Below, one piece after another: positions 1-7,089 of a stretch of 29,266 nucleotides of DNA (the first letter of the stretch is position 1; every line of letters begins with the position of its first letter). Source of the DNA: Clostridia bacterium (GTDB lineage Bacteria > Bacillota > Clostridia > TANB77 > CAG-508); contig JAAVZQ010000116.1 in NCBI GenBank assembly GCA_022791735.1, forward strand, positions 1-29,266, given 5' to 3'. The notes below the pieces were generated by a model. That model did no database searches. It was not told the DNA's origin and saw only the letters and a list, made by a program, of their open reading frames with translations. A program made the translations under genes and the position numbers.

Positions 1-1270
1 AAAAAAGCAAAAGAAATTGCAAAAAATAATCAATCAAATACAACTTCTTTTAGTAATAATTCTATTCAAAATTTGGCACAATTATCAAAAGCAAATAACC
101 ATAATTTAAGAAAATATGATAATAAAACAGAACTAATTTCTATAATTTATGGAACAGATAATTTAGTAAATGATGTGCAAGATTTATATTTACAAGAGTT
201 TGAAAATGCAAGAATTGAGTACAACAATAAGCAAATAAGAGAGGATAGAAAAGTACAAAATTACTTTGAGCATATATCAAAAAATTCTAATAGAGATTTA
301 TGTTGCGAACTAATAATTGAGCTTGGAGATATGAACTTTTGGCAAGATAAAACAAAAGAATATTATTACAAAATGGTACAAGTTTATAAGGAACAACTAC
401 AAGACTTTGTAACAACCGTCCCACAATTTAAAATAGCTAATGCAGTGATTCACTTTGATGAAACAAGTCCACATCTTCATATAGTTGGTATTCCAATAAA
501 AGAACGGATACAAAAATGGAATGAAAAAACAAGTAGCAAAATCACAAATATTTACAAAAGAATCACTTACTAGAATACAAGACAAAATGAGAAATTGCTG
601 TATAAAATCATTTAACAAAGTATATTAACAAGATTATCAGCTCAAAACAAAAGAAAAAGGTAGAAATCAAGATATTCCAGTTAGTCAAATGCAGAACTAT
701 AATAAAGTAAAAAAGCAATATGAAAAGAATAAAAAATTATTAGAACAAGCAAATAAAAAGACAGATTTAGTAAATAAAAATGGCAATAATATTAAAGAAA
801 TAGTATCTAATTTAAAGCCTAACCTAGTAAATAAAAAGAATTATACTATTTCACAAGAACAAGTAACAACTATAAAAGATTATATTTCTACTACAAAATC
901 AATGAAAAAAGTAAATGATTTAGATATTATTATAAAGGAATACGAAAAAGATTTAAAAGGACACAATAACGAAGTTAGAGAATTAAACTCTACCATTAGA
1001 CAGAAAGATGAAGAAATAAGAGATTTAACACAAAATTTAGATATAGCAAAAAATACTATTTCAAAACAGCAAAAAGAAATAAATGTATTAAATCCATTCA
1101 AATATTTATGGAACAAACTAATGAAATTTATAAAGAATAAAGTTAGATATTCTAAAAATGAAACCTATAAAAAAGTATATGAAGAACTTAAAATAGATAA
1201 TATTTTAAGACAAGAAGATATTGATTTTATAGACAATAAAAACACTAAAAAGAGAAATTATGAATTATAA
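1..1270 (+). pseudogene. MobV/Pre-type relaxase, 5' partial, one CGGA site plus one in-frame TAA
   Basis: This is a plasmid-mobilization relaxase of the Pre/Mob (MobV) family, which nicks oriT. The frame is open from base 1, so the true start lies outside the window. The metal-binding histidine motif HFDETSPHLH is encoded at 451-480. At 505 the frame meets CGG followed by A; removing the C restores the expected continuation KEGYKNGMKKQVAKSQIF. That restored frame then meets TAA at 626-628 and continues in register through the family-typical segment KEKGRNQDIPVSQMQ into a long coiled coil to the stop at 1270; ATG 689 could restart the C-terminal part. The C insertion matches the other 11 sites in the window, but the TAA does not, so this copy is probably inactive as one protein. 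The genes downstream fit a decayed mobilizable element. Confidence 0.8.
505..508 (+). other. CGGA +1 site (GAA CGGA TAC) in the relaxase
   Basis: The zero-frame codon is CGG at 505-507. Reading on from GGA at 506-508 restores the relaxase frame (KE-G-YKNG). The glycine is typical of Pre/Mob proteins at this point. Confidence 0.8.
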
Positions 1271-1287
1271 GACGGAGGTAAAAAATT

Positions 1288-1608
1288 ATGATATTAAAAT
1301 GTAATAATGAAAAAGTAGTGAATTTAGTAAAGTATTTTGAAACATTAGATTTTTCAGATAAATTAAGATTAAGCATAGATATGCTTGAAAGTTATCATGT
1401 AAAAGTAAAAAATGATAAAGTTTTAGAGATTTTAAAGAAATTATTGTGTGCAGTTGATGAAAGTTATAATAAGACAAAATTCTTGAATTTGCTCAGCTAT
1501 AAGCATTTACTTATGACATCAGCACAAGTAATGGAACTAACTGAAAAAGAACAAAATGTTTTTGTATTTGAAGCGTTATACAATATTTATAGTATGATAA
1601 AAAACTAA
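1288..1608 (+). CDS. Small hypothetical protein of the mobile element (106 aa)
   Basis: The start ATG is preceded by a strong Shine-Dalgarno (GGAGG near 1274-1278) just after the relaxase stop, so the two were probably co-transcribed. The product is acidic and predicted mostly alpha-helical, with no membrane segment and no motif I recognise. It is AT-rich like the relaxase. A perfect hairpin terminator follows at 1621. No function is proposed. Confidence 0.6.
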   Translation: MILKCNNEKVVNLVKYFETLDFSDKLRLSIDMLESYHVKVKNDKVLEILKKLLCAVDESYNKTKFLNLLSYKHLLMTSAQVMELTEKEQNVFVFEALYNIYSMIKN

Positions 1609-1620
1609 AAATTTTGGTTA

Positions 1621-1660
1621 AAAACAGAGAAGACTTGCCATAGCCAGTCTTCTCTGTTTT
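1621..1660. terminator. Bidirectional hairpin terminator
   Basis: A perfect 15-bp stem (AAAACAGAGAAGACT at 1621-1635 with its complement at 1646-1660) has a 10-base loop and A/T-rich flanks on both sides. It lies between the + gene ending at 1608 and the convergent - gene ending at 1685, so it can serve both. Confidence 0.85.
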
Positions 1661-1684
1661 TGAGTTGTATTGCAGTTTGATAGT

Positions 1685-1903
1685 TTAGTGAGCCGCAACC
1701 TGATTTCTTACATATTCGATAGAAACCAAATCGGCTCCTAATGTACTGAGGAACGGATCTTCAAACTTGATGATACCAAGCCGAACCATCTCGCTCTCCA
1801 GCTCCTGCCAAGATTCCAGAGTAAACCGATCCTGAAGGTACAGTTTTTCCGAATCCTTTGCAGATAAAGTTCCTTCGCTACCATTTGAGTACACAACTTT
1901 CAT
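1685..1903 (-). CDS. Small foreign-looking protein (72 aa) using CGG as arginine
   Basis: The chosen start is the ATG at 1903-1901, with a strong AAGGAGG about 9 bases upstream; longer forms run through a hairpin and lack a better start. The product is acidic, begins MKVVYSNGSEGTLSAKDSEK, and is not a family I recognise. It is visibly GC-richer than its surroundings, with codons such as CTG and GAG common. It contains two in-phase CGG codons (MV-R-LGII and LQD-R-FTLE). Dropping a C at either would destroy the frame, so here CGG must mean arginine, unlike in resident genes. Recent transfer is the likely explanation. Confidence 0.6.
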   Translation of the reverse strand: MKVVYSNGSEGTLSAKDSEKLYLQDRFTLESWQELESEMVRLGIIKFEDPFLSTLGADLVSIEYVRNQVAAH

Positions 1904-1923
1904 AGATAAAACCTCCTTGAATT

Positions 1924-1946
1924 TTCTTGGAGGGCTTACCCTCCAA
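1924..1946 (-). promoter_or_regulatory. Leader hairpin upstream of the 72-aa gene
   Basis: A stem of about 9 bp (TTGGAGGG with CCCTCCAA, 4-base loop) sits just upstream of the ribosome binding site of the gene starting at 1903. The left arm contains GGAGGG and could mimic or occlude a Shine-Dalgarno. There is no U-tract after it on the minus strand, so it is not a terminator for that gene. Confidence 0.4.
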
Positions 1947-2054
1947 GTTACTTTGTTAACAGCTACTTTTTGGGTATGCACTTTAAATACATACATTATT
2001 TTATCAAATTTACATAATAATGTCAAGCAAAATAAAAAATTTTCCATATAGGAG

Positions 2055-2083
2055 TATACATTTTACAAAAAGTATGCTAAAAT
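2055..2083 (+). promoter_or_regulatory. Promoter of a structured leader or small RNA
   Basis: The -35-like TATACA (2055-2060) is followed after 17 bases by an extended -10, TGCTAAAAT, with TAAAAT at 2078-2083. Transcription would begin near 2090, directly before a structured, terminator-ended region. Confidence 0.5.
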
Positions 2084-2089
2084 ATGCAT

Positions 2090-2230
2090 ACAGTCGATAA
2101 TCGGAAATGGTGCAAGCGTGGGAGGATGTTTTTTCGCAAATAACCATAGCTACGGCACCAACGGCGTATCTGTTCGAACTAAATTGAACAGAGAAATACA
2201 AAAATCAATCAGAAATGGTTGATTTTTTCT
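2090..2230 (+). ncRNA. Structured leader RNA or small RNA ending in a terminator, class unassigned
   Basis: The predicted transcript contains TGGTGC (2108-2113) pairing with GCACCA (2155-2160), a hairpin with stem TCTGTTC/GAACAGA (2169-2192), and a terminator stem AATCAATC/GGTTGATT followed by six T (2203-2228). A small ORF starts about 36 bases later, so this could be an attenuator. I compared it mentally with T-box, ZTP, THF, fluoride and guanidine riboswitches and found no convincing match. Confidence 0.4.
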
Positions 2231-2265
2231 TTTGCAAAAAATCATCCTAAATTTATAAAGAAGGG

Positions 2266-2535
2266 ATGGTGTTTGAAGTGAAGATAATTAAGCAAGAACT
2301 AGAATTTGAGGAATGTCTAAAACAAAGGCTTGATTTTATATGTGAATTTTCTAAAGTTACCCCTACTTTTGTAAATGGTAGTATTAGAAAGCTAGAGAAA
2401 ACTAATCTAACATATATTGAGCCACATAGAGTTATTATTAAAAATATTACTTTTTTAGTTTTTAATTATTCAAACGATGTTTACATTTCTAACTTGACTA
2501 AAAAATTAAATTATCAGAGTTGGAAAAATATTTGA
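2266..2535 (+). CDS. Small hypothetical protein (up to 89 aa)
   Basis: The ORF follows the structured RNA. A weak GAAGGG motif ends right at ATG 2266, so the in-frame GTG at 2269 or 2278 may be the true start. The product has mixed hydrophobic and basic composition and no motif I recognise. It could be the gene controlled by the upstream RNA. Confidence is limited by its size and poor start context. Confidence 0.4.
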   Translation: MVFEVKIIKQELEFEECLKQRLDFICEFSKVTPTFVNGSIRKLEKTNLTYIEPHRVIIKNITFLVFNYSNDVYISNLTKKLNYQSWKNI

Positions 2536-2556
2536 AAAACATATAAATGTAAATAT

Positions 2557-2584
2557 TTGACATTTCCTAAAATCGTAGTATAAT
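2557..2584 (+). promoter_or_regulatory. Near-consensus promoter facing an immediate terminator
   Basis: Perfect TTGACA (2557-2562) and TATAAT (2579-2584) are separated by 16 bases. A terminator hairpin begins about 20 bases downstream, so only a very short RNA would be made. Confidence 0.7.
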
Positions 2585-2603
2585 ATAATCAAAGAATAAT
2601 TAT

Positions 2604-2634
2604 GAGGGTGTCCTAAAATAGGAACCCTCTTTTT
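2604..2634 (+). terminator. Rho-independent terminator close to a promoter
   Basis: GAGGGT (2604-2609) pairs with ACCCTC (2624-2629), an inner TCCT/AGGA pairing extends the stem, and TTTTT follows. The transcript from the promoter at 2557 would be only about 40-45 nt. Confidence 0.75.
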
Positions 2635-2643
2635 GAACACAAT

Positions 2644-2720
2644 AAAAGAGAAAATCAATATTTCAGATTTTCTCTTTTACTAATGACTTACATAGCATAA
2701 AAGCTATGGACACTAATGTA
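2644..2720 (-). ncRNA. Small RNA unit B (CATTAGTGTCC-hairpin-terminator)
   Basis: Read on the minus strand, it starts with CATTAGTGTCC (2718-2708), then a hairpin with stem CATAGC/GCTATG, then GTAAGTCATTA, and ends with a terminator whose 13-bp stem is GAGAAAATC-type (2644-2656 with 2666-2678). Its own promoter is TTGCAT (2755-2750), 18 bases, TATACT (2731-2726). The flanks match unit A exactly while the hairpin stem differs but still pairs. Confidence 0.6.
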
Positions 2721-2754
2721 GTAATAGTATATGAAATATTTTGGATTATATGCA

Positions 2755-2830
2755 ATAAAAAACGATAGCCTTTTGAGCTATCGGATTATAATGATTACGT
2801 TCTTTTCAGAACGGACACTAATGTTTTATT
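2755..2830 (-). ncRNA. Small RNA unit A (CATTAGTGTCC-hairpin-terminator)
   Basis: Minus-strand order: CATTAGTGTCC (2823-2813), hairpin CGTTC/GAACG, GTAATCATTA, then terminator CGATAGC/GCTATCG (2783-2763) followed by six U. It has the same architecture and the same conserved flanks as unit B, with a different compensated stem. It lies directly downstream of a PemK-like toxin gene but has its own promoter. Confidence 0.65.
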
Positions 2831-2836
2831 AATTTA

Positions 2837-2866
2837 ATTATAAACTATTCCATGGTAGAAAGTCAA
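2837..2866 (-). promoter_or_regulatory. Strong promoter for small RNA unit A
   Basis: On the minus strand TTGACT (2866-2861), an 18-base spacer and a perfect TATAAT (2842-2837). Transcription would start near 2830, just before CATTAGTGTCC. Confidence 0.7.
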
Positions 2867-2881
2867 GCAAAATTCAGAATT

Positions 2882-3367
2882 TTATTCATTTTTTAGTGGT
2901 CTTAACCTATATAAACTTTCAAGTTGTGGATTAATTTTATTCCAGTCATTTGCTGAGATAGTAACTAATTGTCCTTTTTTTCTATATGGATCTGTGATTC
3001 TTATTTTACTAACAACCTTTAATTGCTCAACTAAAACAGTAGAGTCAGCCTCTTCTAAATCAATATGAAACCAAAAGCCATCTTGTAATCTTTTAGTTGT
3101 TAGCGGAAGAATAGTACAGATAGTGGAATTTTGGGAAGTCCTTAATACTAAAACAGGTCTTAATTTATTTTGTTCACTTCCAATGTTTATTCCTAGATTG
3201 CACCAGTAAATAAAATTATTATATATTGGAAATTTAGGGAGTTTTCCATTATATCTTAAATTTGCTTTTTCTTTAGTCCATTCTGAAAACTGGATAGCAT
3301 CAGAATTATTGATACTATTTAATAAAAACTCAATTTCTTCAATATTATTGTGAATTTCATCATTCAT
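2882..3367 (-). CDS. PemK/MazF-like toxin (endoribonuclease family), 161 aa
   Basis: The first 45 or so residues form an acidic helical extension. The rest resembles the PemK/MazF fold: an early strand with W and G (IYWCNLGINIGSEQNKLRP), RPVLVLR, and a central TILPLTTKR strand, where the family carries its conserved Ser/Thr, then VLVEQLKVVSKIR. Family members cleave mRNA. I see no antitoxin gene beside it: upstream is intergenic and downstream are two small RNAs with their own promoters. The start has a strong GAGGTGATG-type Shine-Dalgarno, and a promoter TTTACT-17-TATACT lies near 3419-3388. The family assignment rests on motif memory and is fairly secure; the partner is unknown. Confidence 0.75.
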   Translation of the reverse strand: MNDEIHNNIEEIEFLLNSINNSDAIQFSEWTKEKANLRYNGKLPKFPIYNNFIYWCNLGINIGSEQNKLRPVLVLRTSQNSTICTILPLTTKRLQDGFWFHIDLEEADSTVLVEQLKVVSKIRITDPYRKKGQLVTISANDWNKINPQLESLYRLRPLKNE

Positions 3368-3522
3368 AAATCATCACCTCGTATTTCAAAGTATAACACA
3401 TTACAAATCATAAGTAAACAAAAGTTTGTATATTTTGTGAAATAATTTTGCAATCATATACTTAAAAATATAGTTTGCTTTATATTTTACAATATAAAAA
3501 ATTAAAATTTTAAAAAAGGGTG

Positions 3523-3550
3523 TTGCAATTTATAAAAAATATGATATCCT
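3523..3550 (+). promoter_or_regulatory. Promoter of a second small structured RNA
   Basis: TTGCAA (3523-3528), 16 bases, TATCCT (3545-3550); transcription would start near 3557. Confidence 0.5.
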
Positions 3551-3556
3551 TTAATA

Positions 3557-3682
3557 AATTGGTTGATATTTGTATCAATCGTTATGAGAGCCGAAAAAGT
3601 TGTAGATAACTACGTAGGTGGCACCATATATGTAAAACTCTGTAAGCATTGAAAATTCAATATTCTACAGAGTTTTATTTTG
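3557..3682 (+). ncRNA. Small structured RNA, unassigned, with T-box-like GGTGGCACC
   Basis: The predicted transcript has a hairpin TTGATA/TATCAA (3563-3578), GAGAGCCG, a small stem GTAG/CTAC, the sequence GTAGGTGGCACC (3614-3625), and a terminator with an 11-bp stem AAAACTCTGTA/TACAGAGTTTT (3634-3676). GGTGGCACC followed by AAAACTC resembles the end of T-box leaders, but there is no room for stem I and the next gene is convergent. It is therefore annotated only as a structured RNA. Confidence 0.45.
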
Positions 3683-3702
3683 CGAAAATAATGCAGCAAG
3701 TT

Positions 3703-4494
3703 TTAGTCCACATTTACACCTTTTTCTAACTGCCTTTTTCCAATTAAATAATATGCTATATTATAAACTACATAAATCACAATAGCCACTATCATGATAA
3801 ATTTTATTGCTTCTACATCTACCCTATCCATTGTCTTAATTAAATTCATAATATTTTCGTTAAATACTCCAACACAAGCTATAATTCCAAGTGTAAGTGC
3901 AGTTGTATTCATATATAGGATAAATCCTGTTATTATAGATTTTACCATCTTATTTTTGTTTGATTTATGACCAATAATAATTCCTACATATCCTATCAAA
4001 ATTATAAATATTATCTCTAAAAATAAGATAAATGATATTACCAATAATAAATTTATAACAGTTGTATCATAAGTATTTGCAGCAAGTTGCAAAAAGTCTT
4101 TTAAGACTTCCATATTACTTTGTGAATAATAACTAATTAAAACACATCCGATAGCTACCAAAACTGTTGTAAATGCACATATTATAGCAGTTAGCACTTT
4201 AGATAAATATATACTCTTTTTTTCAACTGGTAATGTATGTGTCAAATAGGCTTCATCTTTATATATATTATTTATAAATCTCACCCAAGACCTCATAATT
4301 CCATTAATCAAACTACTTACAAGCATACTTATCATTATTCCACTTGCTATTTGACCTATAATATTAAATAATAGTGAATTTTCTATATTCAAGAAAATTC
4401 TTGTAAATATAGAGAATATAAATGATAATATATAAAACACTACAACAACTTTATATACAAATTTCAAATCATATTTCAATAATTTTCCTAACAT
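3703..4494 (-). CDS. ABC transporter permease of a ytr-type exporter (263 aa)
   Basis: An integral membrane protein with about six hydrophobic segments (for example VVVFYILSFIFSIFTRIF near the N-terminus and ILFLEIIFIILIGYVGIII in the middle). It overlaps the end of the ATPase gene by 7 bases, so translation is probably coupled. Together they resemble the GntR-controlled ABC exporters of Firmicutes (ytrABC-like, often linked to cell-wall stress or antimicrobial resistance). The substrate cannot be read from sequence. Confidence 0.8.
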   Translation of the reverse strand: MLGKLLKYDLKFVYKVVVVFYILSFIFSIFTRIFLNIENSLLFNIIGQIASGIMISMLVSSLINGIMRSWVRFINNIYKDEAYLTHTLPVEKKSIYLSKVLTAIICAFTTVLVAIGCVLISYYSQSNMEVLKDFLQLAANTYDTTVINLLLVISFILFLEIIFIILIGYVGIIIGHKSNKNKMVKSIITGFILYMNTTALTLGIIACVGVFNENIMNLIKTMDRVDVEAIKFIMIVAIVIYVVYNIAYYLIGKRQLEKGVNVD

Positions 4495-5183
4495 TTAAAA
4501 CACCTCCTAAATATCTCATCTATTGACGCATTCTCGTTTTTTCTAAGTTCATCCGCTGGAGATGTAAGTACTATTTTACCTTTATCGATAAAAATAACTT
4601 CATCTAGTATCCTTTCAATATCCGAAATTAAATGTGTTGATATTATTACACTTGCTTCTTCATTAAAATTTGAAAGTATGGTATCTAATATATAATCTCT
4701 TGTTGCGGGATCTACTCCTCCTAATGGTTCATCCAAAATGTAAAGTTCTGCTTCCCTACTCATTACTAAAATAAGTTGCAATTTCTCTTGCATACCTTTT
4801 GACATCTTACTTACTTTCTTATCTAACTCCAAATCTAAGTCATTTATTAGCTTAATTGCTTTATCTTTGTTAAAGTTGTCGTAAAATTCTTCAAAAAATT
4901 TTATAACTTGTGATACTTTCATACTCTTATCTAAATAAGTTCTCTCTGGAAGATATGATATAACTTTTTTTGAAGCAATTCCTGGATTTCTTCCATTTAT
5001 CAAAATTTCTCCTTTTGTTGGTGTCAATAAATCATTGATTAACTTTATCAAAGTAGTTTTTCCCATTCCATTTTTACCTAGTAGTCCAATAATTTTTCCT
5101 CTAGGAATAGTTAAATTTATATTTTGTAAAACTTGTTTATCATCAAAACTTTTATATACATTTCTGCACTCAACTAATTCCAT
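4488..5183 (-). CDS. ABC transporter ATP-binding protein (231 aa)
   Basis: It has a Walker A motif (LLGKNGMGKTT, about residues 34-44), a signature region reading MSKGMQEKLQL, a Walker B with D-loop (LYILDEPLGGVDP) and an H-loop (ISTHLI). The signature departs from LSGGQ in the way common among exporters next to YtrA-type regulators. It powers the permease encoded downstream. Its start lies inside the end of the regulator gene, overlapping by 14 bases, which marks a single operon. Confidence 0.9.
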   Translation of the reverse strand: MELVECRNVYKSFDDKQVLQNINLTIPRGKIIGLLGKNGMGKTTLIKLINDLLTPTKGEILINGRNPGIASKKVISYLPERTYLDKSMKVSQVIKFFEEFYDNFNKDKAIKLINDLDLELDKKVSKMSKGMQEKLQLILVMSREAELYILDEPLGGVDPATRDYILDTILSNFNEEASVIISTHLISDIERILDEVIFIDKGKIVLTSPADELRKNENASIDEIFRRCFKC

Positions 5184-5544
5184 TCTTTCCTCCTAATCTT
5201 TGCAAGTATGATTTTGCTTCTTCGAAGCTAATTCCTATTTTTTGCATACTATTAAGATAATTATCAACTTGCTCTTTTGCAAGTTCTTTCTTTACTCTTT
5301 CAATTAGCTTCTCATCTTTTGTTACATATTTTCCATTTGTTCTTTCTGTGTAAACTAATTTCTCGTTTTCTAGTTCTACTAATGCTTTTTGCATGGTGTT
5401 TGGATTTACCTTCATCATAAGTGCTAGCTCTCTTACAGAAGGCAATCTATCTCCTTTTTTTAGTTTACCTGAAACAATCTCTATTCTTATTATTTCCACT
5501 AATTGAACATATATTGGTCTTTCATTATCAAAAACGTATTCCAC
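5170..5544 (-). CDS. GntR-family transcriptional regulator, YtrA type (124 aa)
   Basis: An N-terminal winged helix-turn-helix (YVQLVEIIRIEIVSGKLKKG, then LPSVRELALMMKVNPNT) is followed by a short C-terminal helical part, the length typical of the YtrA subfamily without a large effector domain. As first gene of the operon with the ATPase and permease, it probably represses its own promoter through the palindrome at 5562-5585. Confidence 0.9.
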   Translation of the reverse strand: MEYVFDNERPIYVQLVEIIRIEIVSGKLKKGDRLPSVRELALMMKVNPNTMQKALVELENEKLVYTERTNGKYVTKDEKLIERVKKELAKEQVDNYLNSMQKIGISFEEAKSYLQRLGGKNGIS

Positions 5545-5561
5545 AATTATCTCCCTTCATT

Positions 5562-5609
5562 ATTGTATTACTTGCATAATACAATAATACTATTTTTATT
5601 TTATTTTGT
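5562..5609 (-). promoter_or_regulatory. Promoter and palindromic operator of the GntR/ABC operon
   Basis: On the minus strand TTGACA (5609-5604), a 17-base spacer and TATTAT form the promoter. Immediately downstream lies a perfect palindrome, ATTGTATTA-6-TAATACAAT (5562-5585), overlapping the likely transcription start. A GntR/YtrA repressor bound there would block initiation. Autoregulation is inferred from position. Confidence 0.75.
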
Positions 5610-5642
5610 CAATAGTTTAACTAAAACTTTGCTGTTACATCA

Positions 5643-5670
5643 CAAAAGCTCCCTCAAAAAGAGAGAGCTT
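5643..5670 (-). terminator. Hairpin terminator after the 77-aa gene
   Basis: AAAGCTC and GAGCTTT arms with an additional CTC/GAG pairing around an A-rich loop. On the minus strand the stem is followed by TTTTGTG. It ends transcription of the gene at 5682-5915. Confidence 0.6.
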
Positions 5671-5681
5671 TGCCTGTTACA

Positions 5682-5915
5682 TTACCTTAGCCGAAAAAGT
5701 TCAGCCTTGTTCGGTTCCCCATGCGCAAAATCCACTAAAATCGTCCAATGTCCTTTTTGCAATGCAAGGATAAAATCTCCTCCAGCAGGAGAAATCCTAA
5801 TAGGCTCCATAAGCATCGCTTCTTCTCTTGTTATGTGCTGGCACGCTGAACCTGTTTTGCTTATTTGGTAATTGACAATCATCGCCACTTCTGTTACTGT
5901 TTTTTTATCCAGCAT
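5682..5915 (-). CDS. Small protein of unknown function (77 aa)
   Basis: ATG at 5915 is preceded by AAAGGATG. The product begins MLDKKTVTEVAMIVNYQ and contains a glycine-containing core (SPAGGDFILALQKGHW). I do not recognise the family. It looks GC-richer than its neighbours. The last codons are TTT CGG CTA AGG TAA: read normally the protein ends FRLR, but if CGG shifts +1 it would read GGC TAA and end FG. Either way termination occurs at nearly the same place, so the gene does not test the shift rule. Confidence 0.5.
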   Translation of the reverse strand: MLDKKTVTEVAMIVNYQISKTGSACQHITREEAMLMEPIRISPAGGDFILALQKGHWTILVDFAHGEPNKAELFRLR

Positions 5916-6115
5916 TTGTCAACATCCTTTCTAAAATATTAGACCGTCCGACTTTTCTCCTTCCTCAAGATTGGCATCTCCAAAATTAGCACTTTGCTAT
6001 TCTTTACCCATCATACTATATTTATATAATAATTGCAAGTTTTTCCTTTACTATACTTTAAATTTGTGATATAAATATATGTGAAAATATTTTTAGTAAT
6101 AAGAAAGGCAATTCT

Positions 6116-7085
6116 ATGGACATAAATGATAGAAAAAAATTAGTTACAATACTTATACCAGCATATAATGAACATGAAGTTATCGCACTTTTATATGAAA
6201 GACTTACTCGTCTTATGGATGAGCAGTTAAATTATGATTTTGAAATTTTATTTGTAAATGATGGTAGTAAAGACGATACTTTAGAATTAATCAAAACTCT
6301 AAGACAAAACGATGATAGAATAAATTATGTGAATCTATCAAGAAATTATGGCAAAGAAATCGCTATGATTGCTGGTTTTGATTACTTAAAAGGAGATTGC
6401 CTTGTTATAATAGATGCAGATTTGCAAGATCCACCAGAACTTATCCCAGAAATGCTAAAATACTGGGAAGAAGGCTATGACGATGTTTATGCTAAAAGAA
6501 AATCTAGAAAAGGTGAAAGCTTTATTAAAAAGCTTACTTCTTGGGGATTTTATAGAACTTTACAAAGTATGACTAATATTGAAATCCAAAAAGATACTGG
6601 AGATTTTAGGCTTTTAGATAGACGTTGTGTGGAAGCCATAAAAAAAATGCGTGAGTCTCAAAGATATACAAAAGGTCTTTATAGCTGGATTGGATATAAG
6701 AAAAAAGAAATTCTATATGACAGAGATCCAAGAGCTGCTGGAAAAACAAAATGGAATTATAGAAAACTTGTAAATTTATCAATTGATGGAATAACTTCAT
6801 TTACTACTTCTCCACTCCGTTGGGCAGCTATTGCTGGAATTCTAACATCATTATGCGGTTTTATCTATATGCTTGTAATAATATTTAAAACTTTAATTTT
6901 TGGGGCAGATGTTTCAGGTTATGCATCAATGATGGTTGTTATATTATTTCTTCGGAGGAATTCAGCTTGTATTCCTTGGACTTATTGGAGAATACCTCGG
7001 TAGAGCTTTTTATGAAGCTAAAGGCCGCCCACTTTATTTTATAGATTCTTATAATGAAGAAAAAGAAACTAATATGAAAGGATAA
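6116..7085 (+). CDS. GT2 glycosyltransferase, dolichyl-phosphate mannosyltransferase/GtrB-like; one CGGA site
   Basis: A membrane-anchored family 2 glycosyltransferase that would move a sugar from a nucleotide donor to a polyprenyl phosphate. The GT-A domain shows TILIPAYNE (about 10-18), the metal site DADLQDPPEL, and DTGDFRLLDR; two C-terminal membrane helices follow. At 6953 the frame hits CGG A, which would garble the second helix and stop at 7003. Skipping the C gives FLGGIQLVFLGLIGEYLGR, the classic end of this family, to a stop at 7083-7085, about 322 aa in total, the normal size. It is followed 4 bases later by traX, so the two are probably one operon. Confidence 0.9.
6953..6956 (+). 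other. CGGA +1 site (CTT CGGA GGA) in the glycosyltransferase
   Basis: CGG is in the zero frame. Moving to GGA at 6954 restores the conserved LGGIQL segment and the C-terminal membrane helix. Confidence 0.9.
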
Positions 7086-7089
7086 TCTT

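Noticed and set aside
397..618. Minus-strand ORF within the relaxase, and many similar opposite-strand ORFs
   Set aside because: Shadow frames of real genes: no ribosome binding site, biased composition, no recognisable protein.
626..628. UAA recoded as a sense codon
   Set aside because: Only one case in the window, in a mobile-element remnant; all other genes end normally at TAA, TAG or TGA.
3557..3682. Functional T-box riboswitch
   Set aside because: No space for stem I with a specifier loop and no downstream gene on the same strand.
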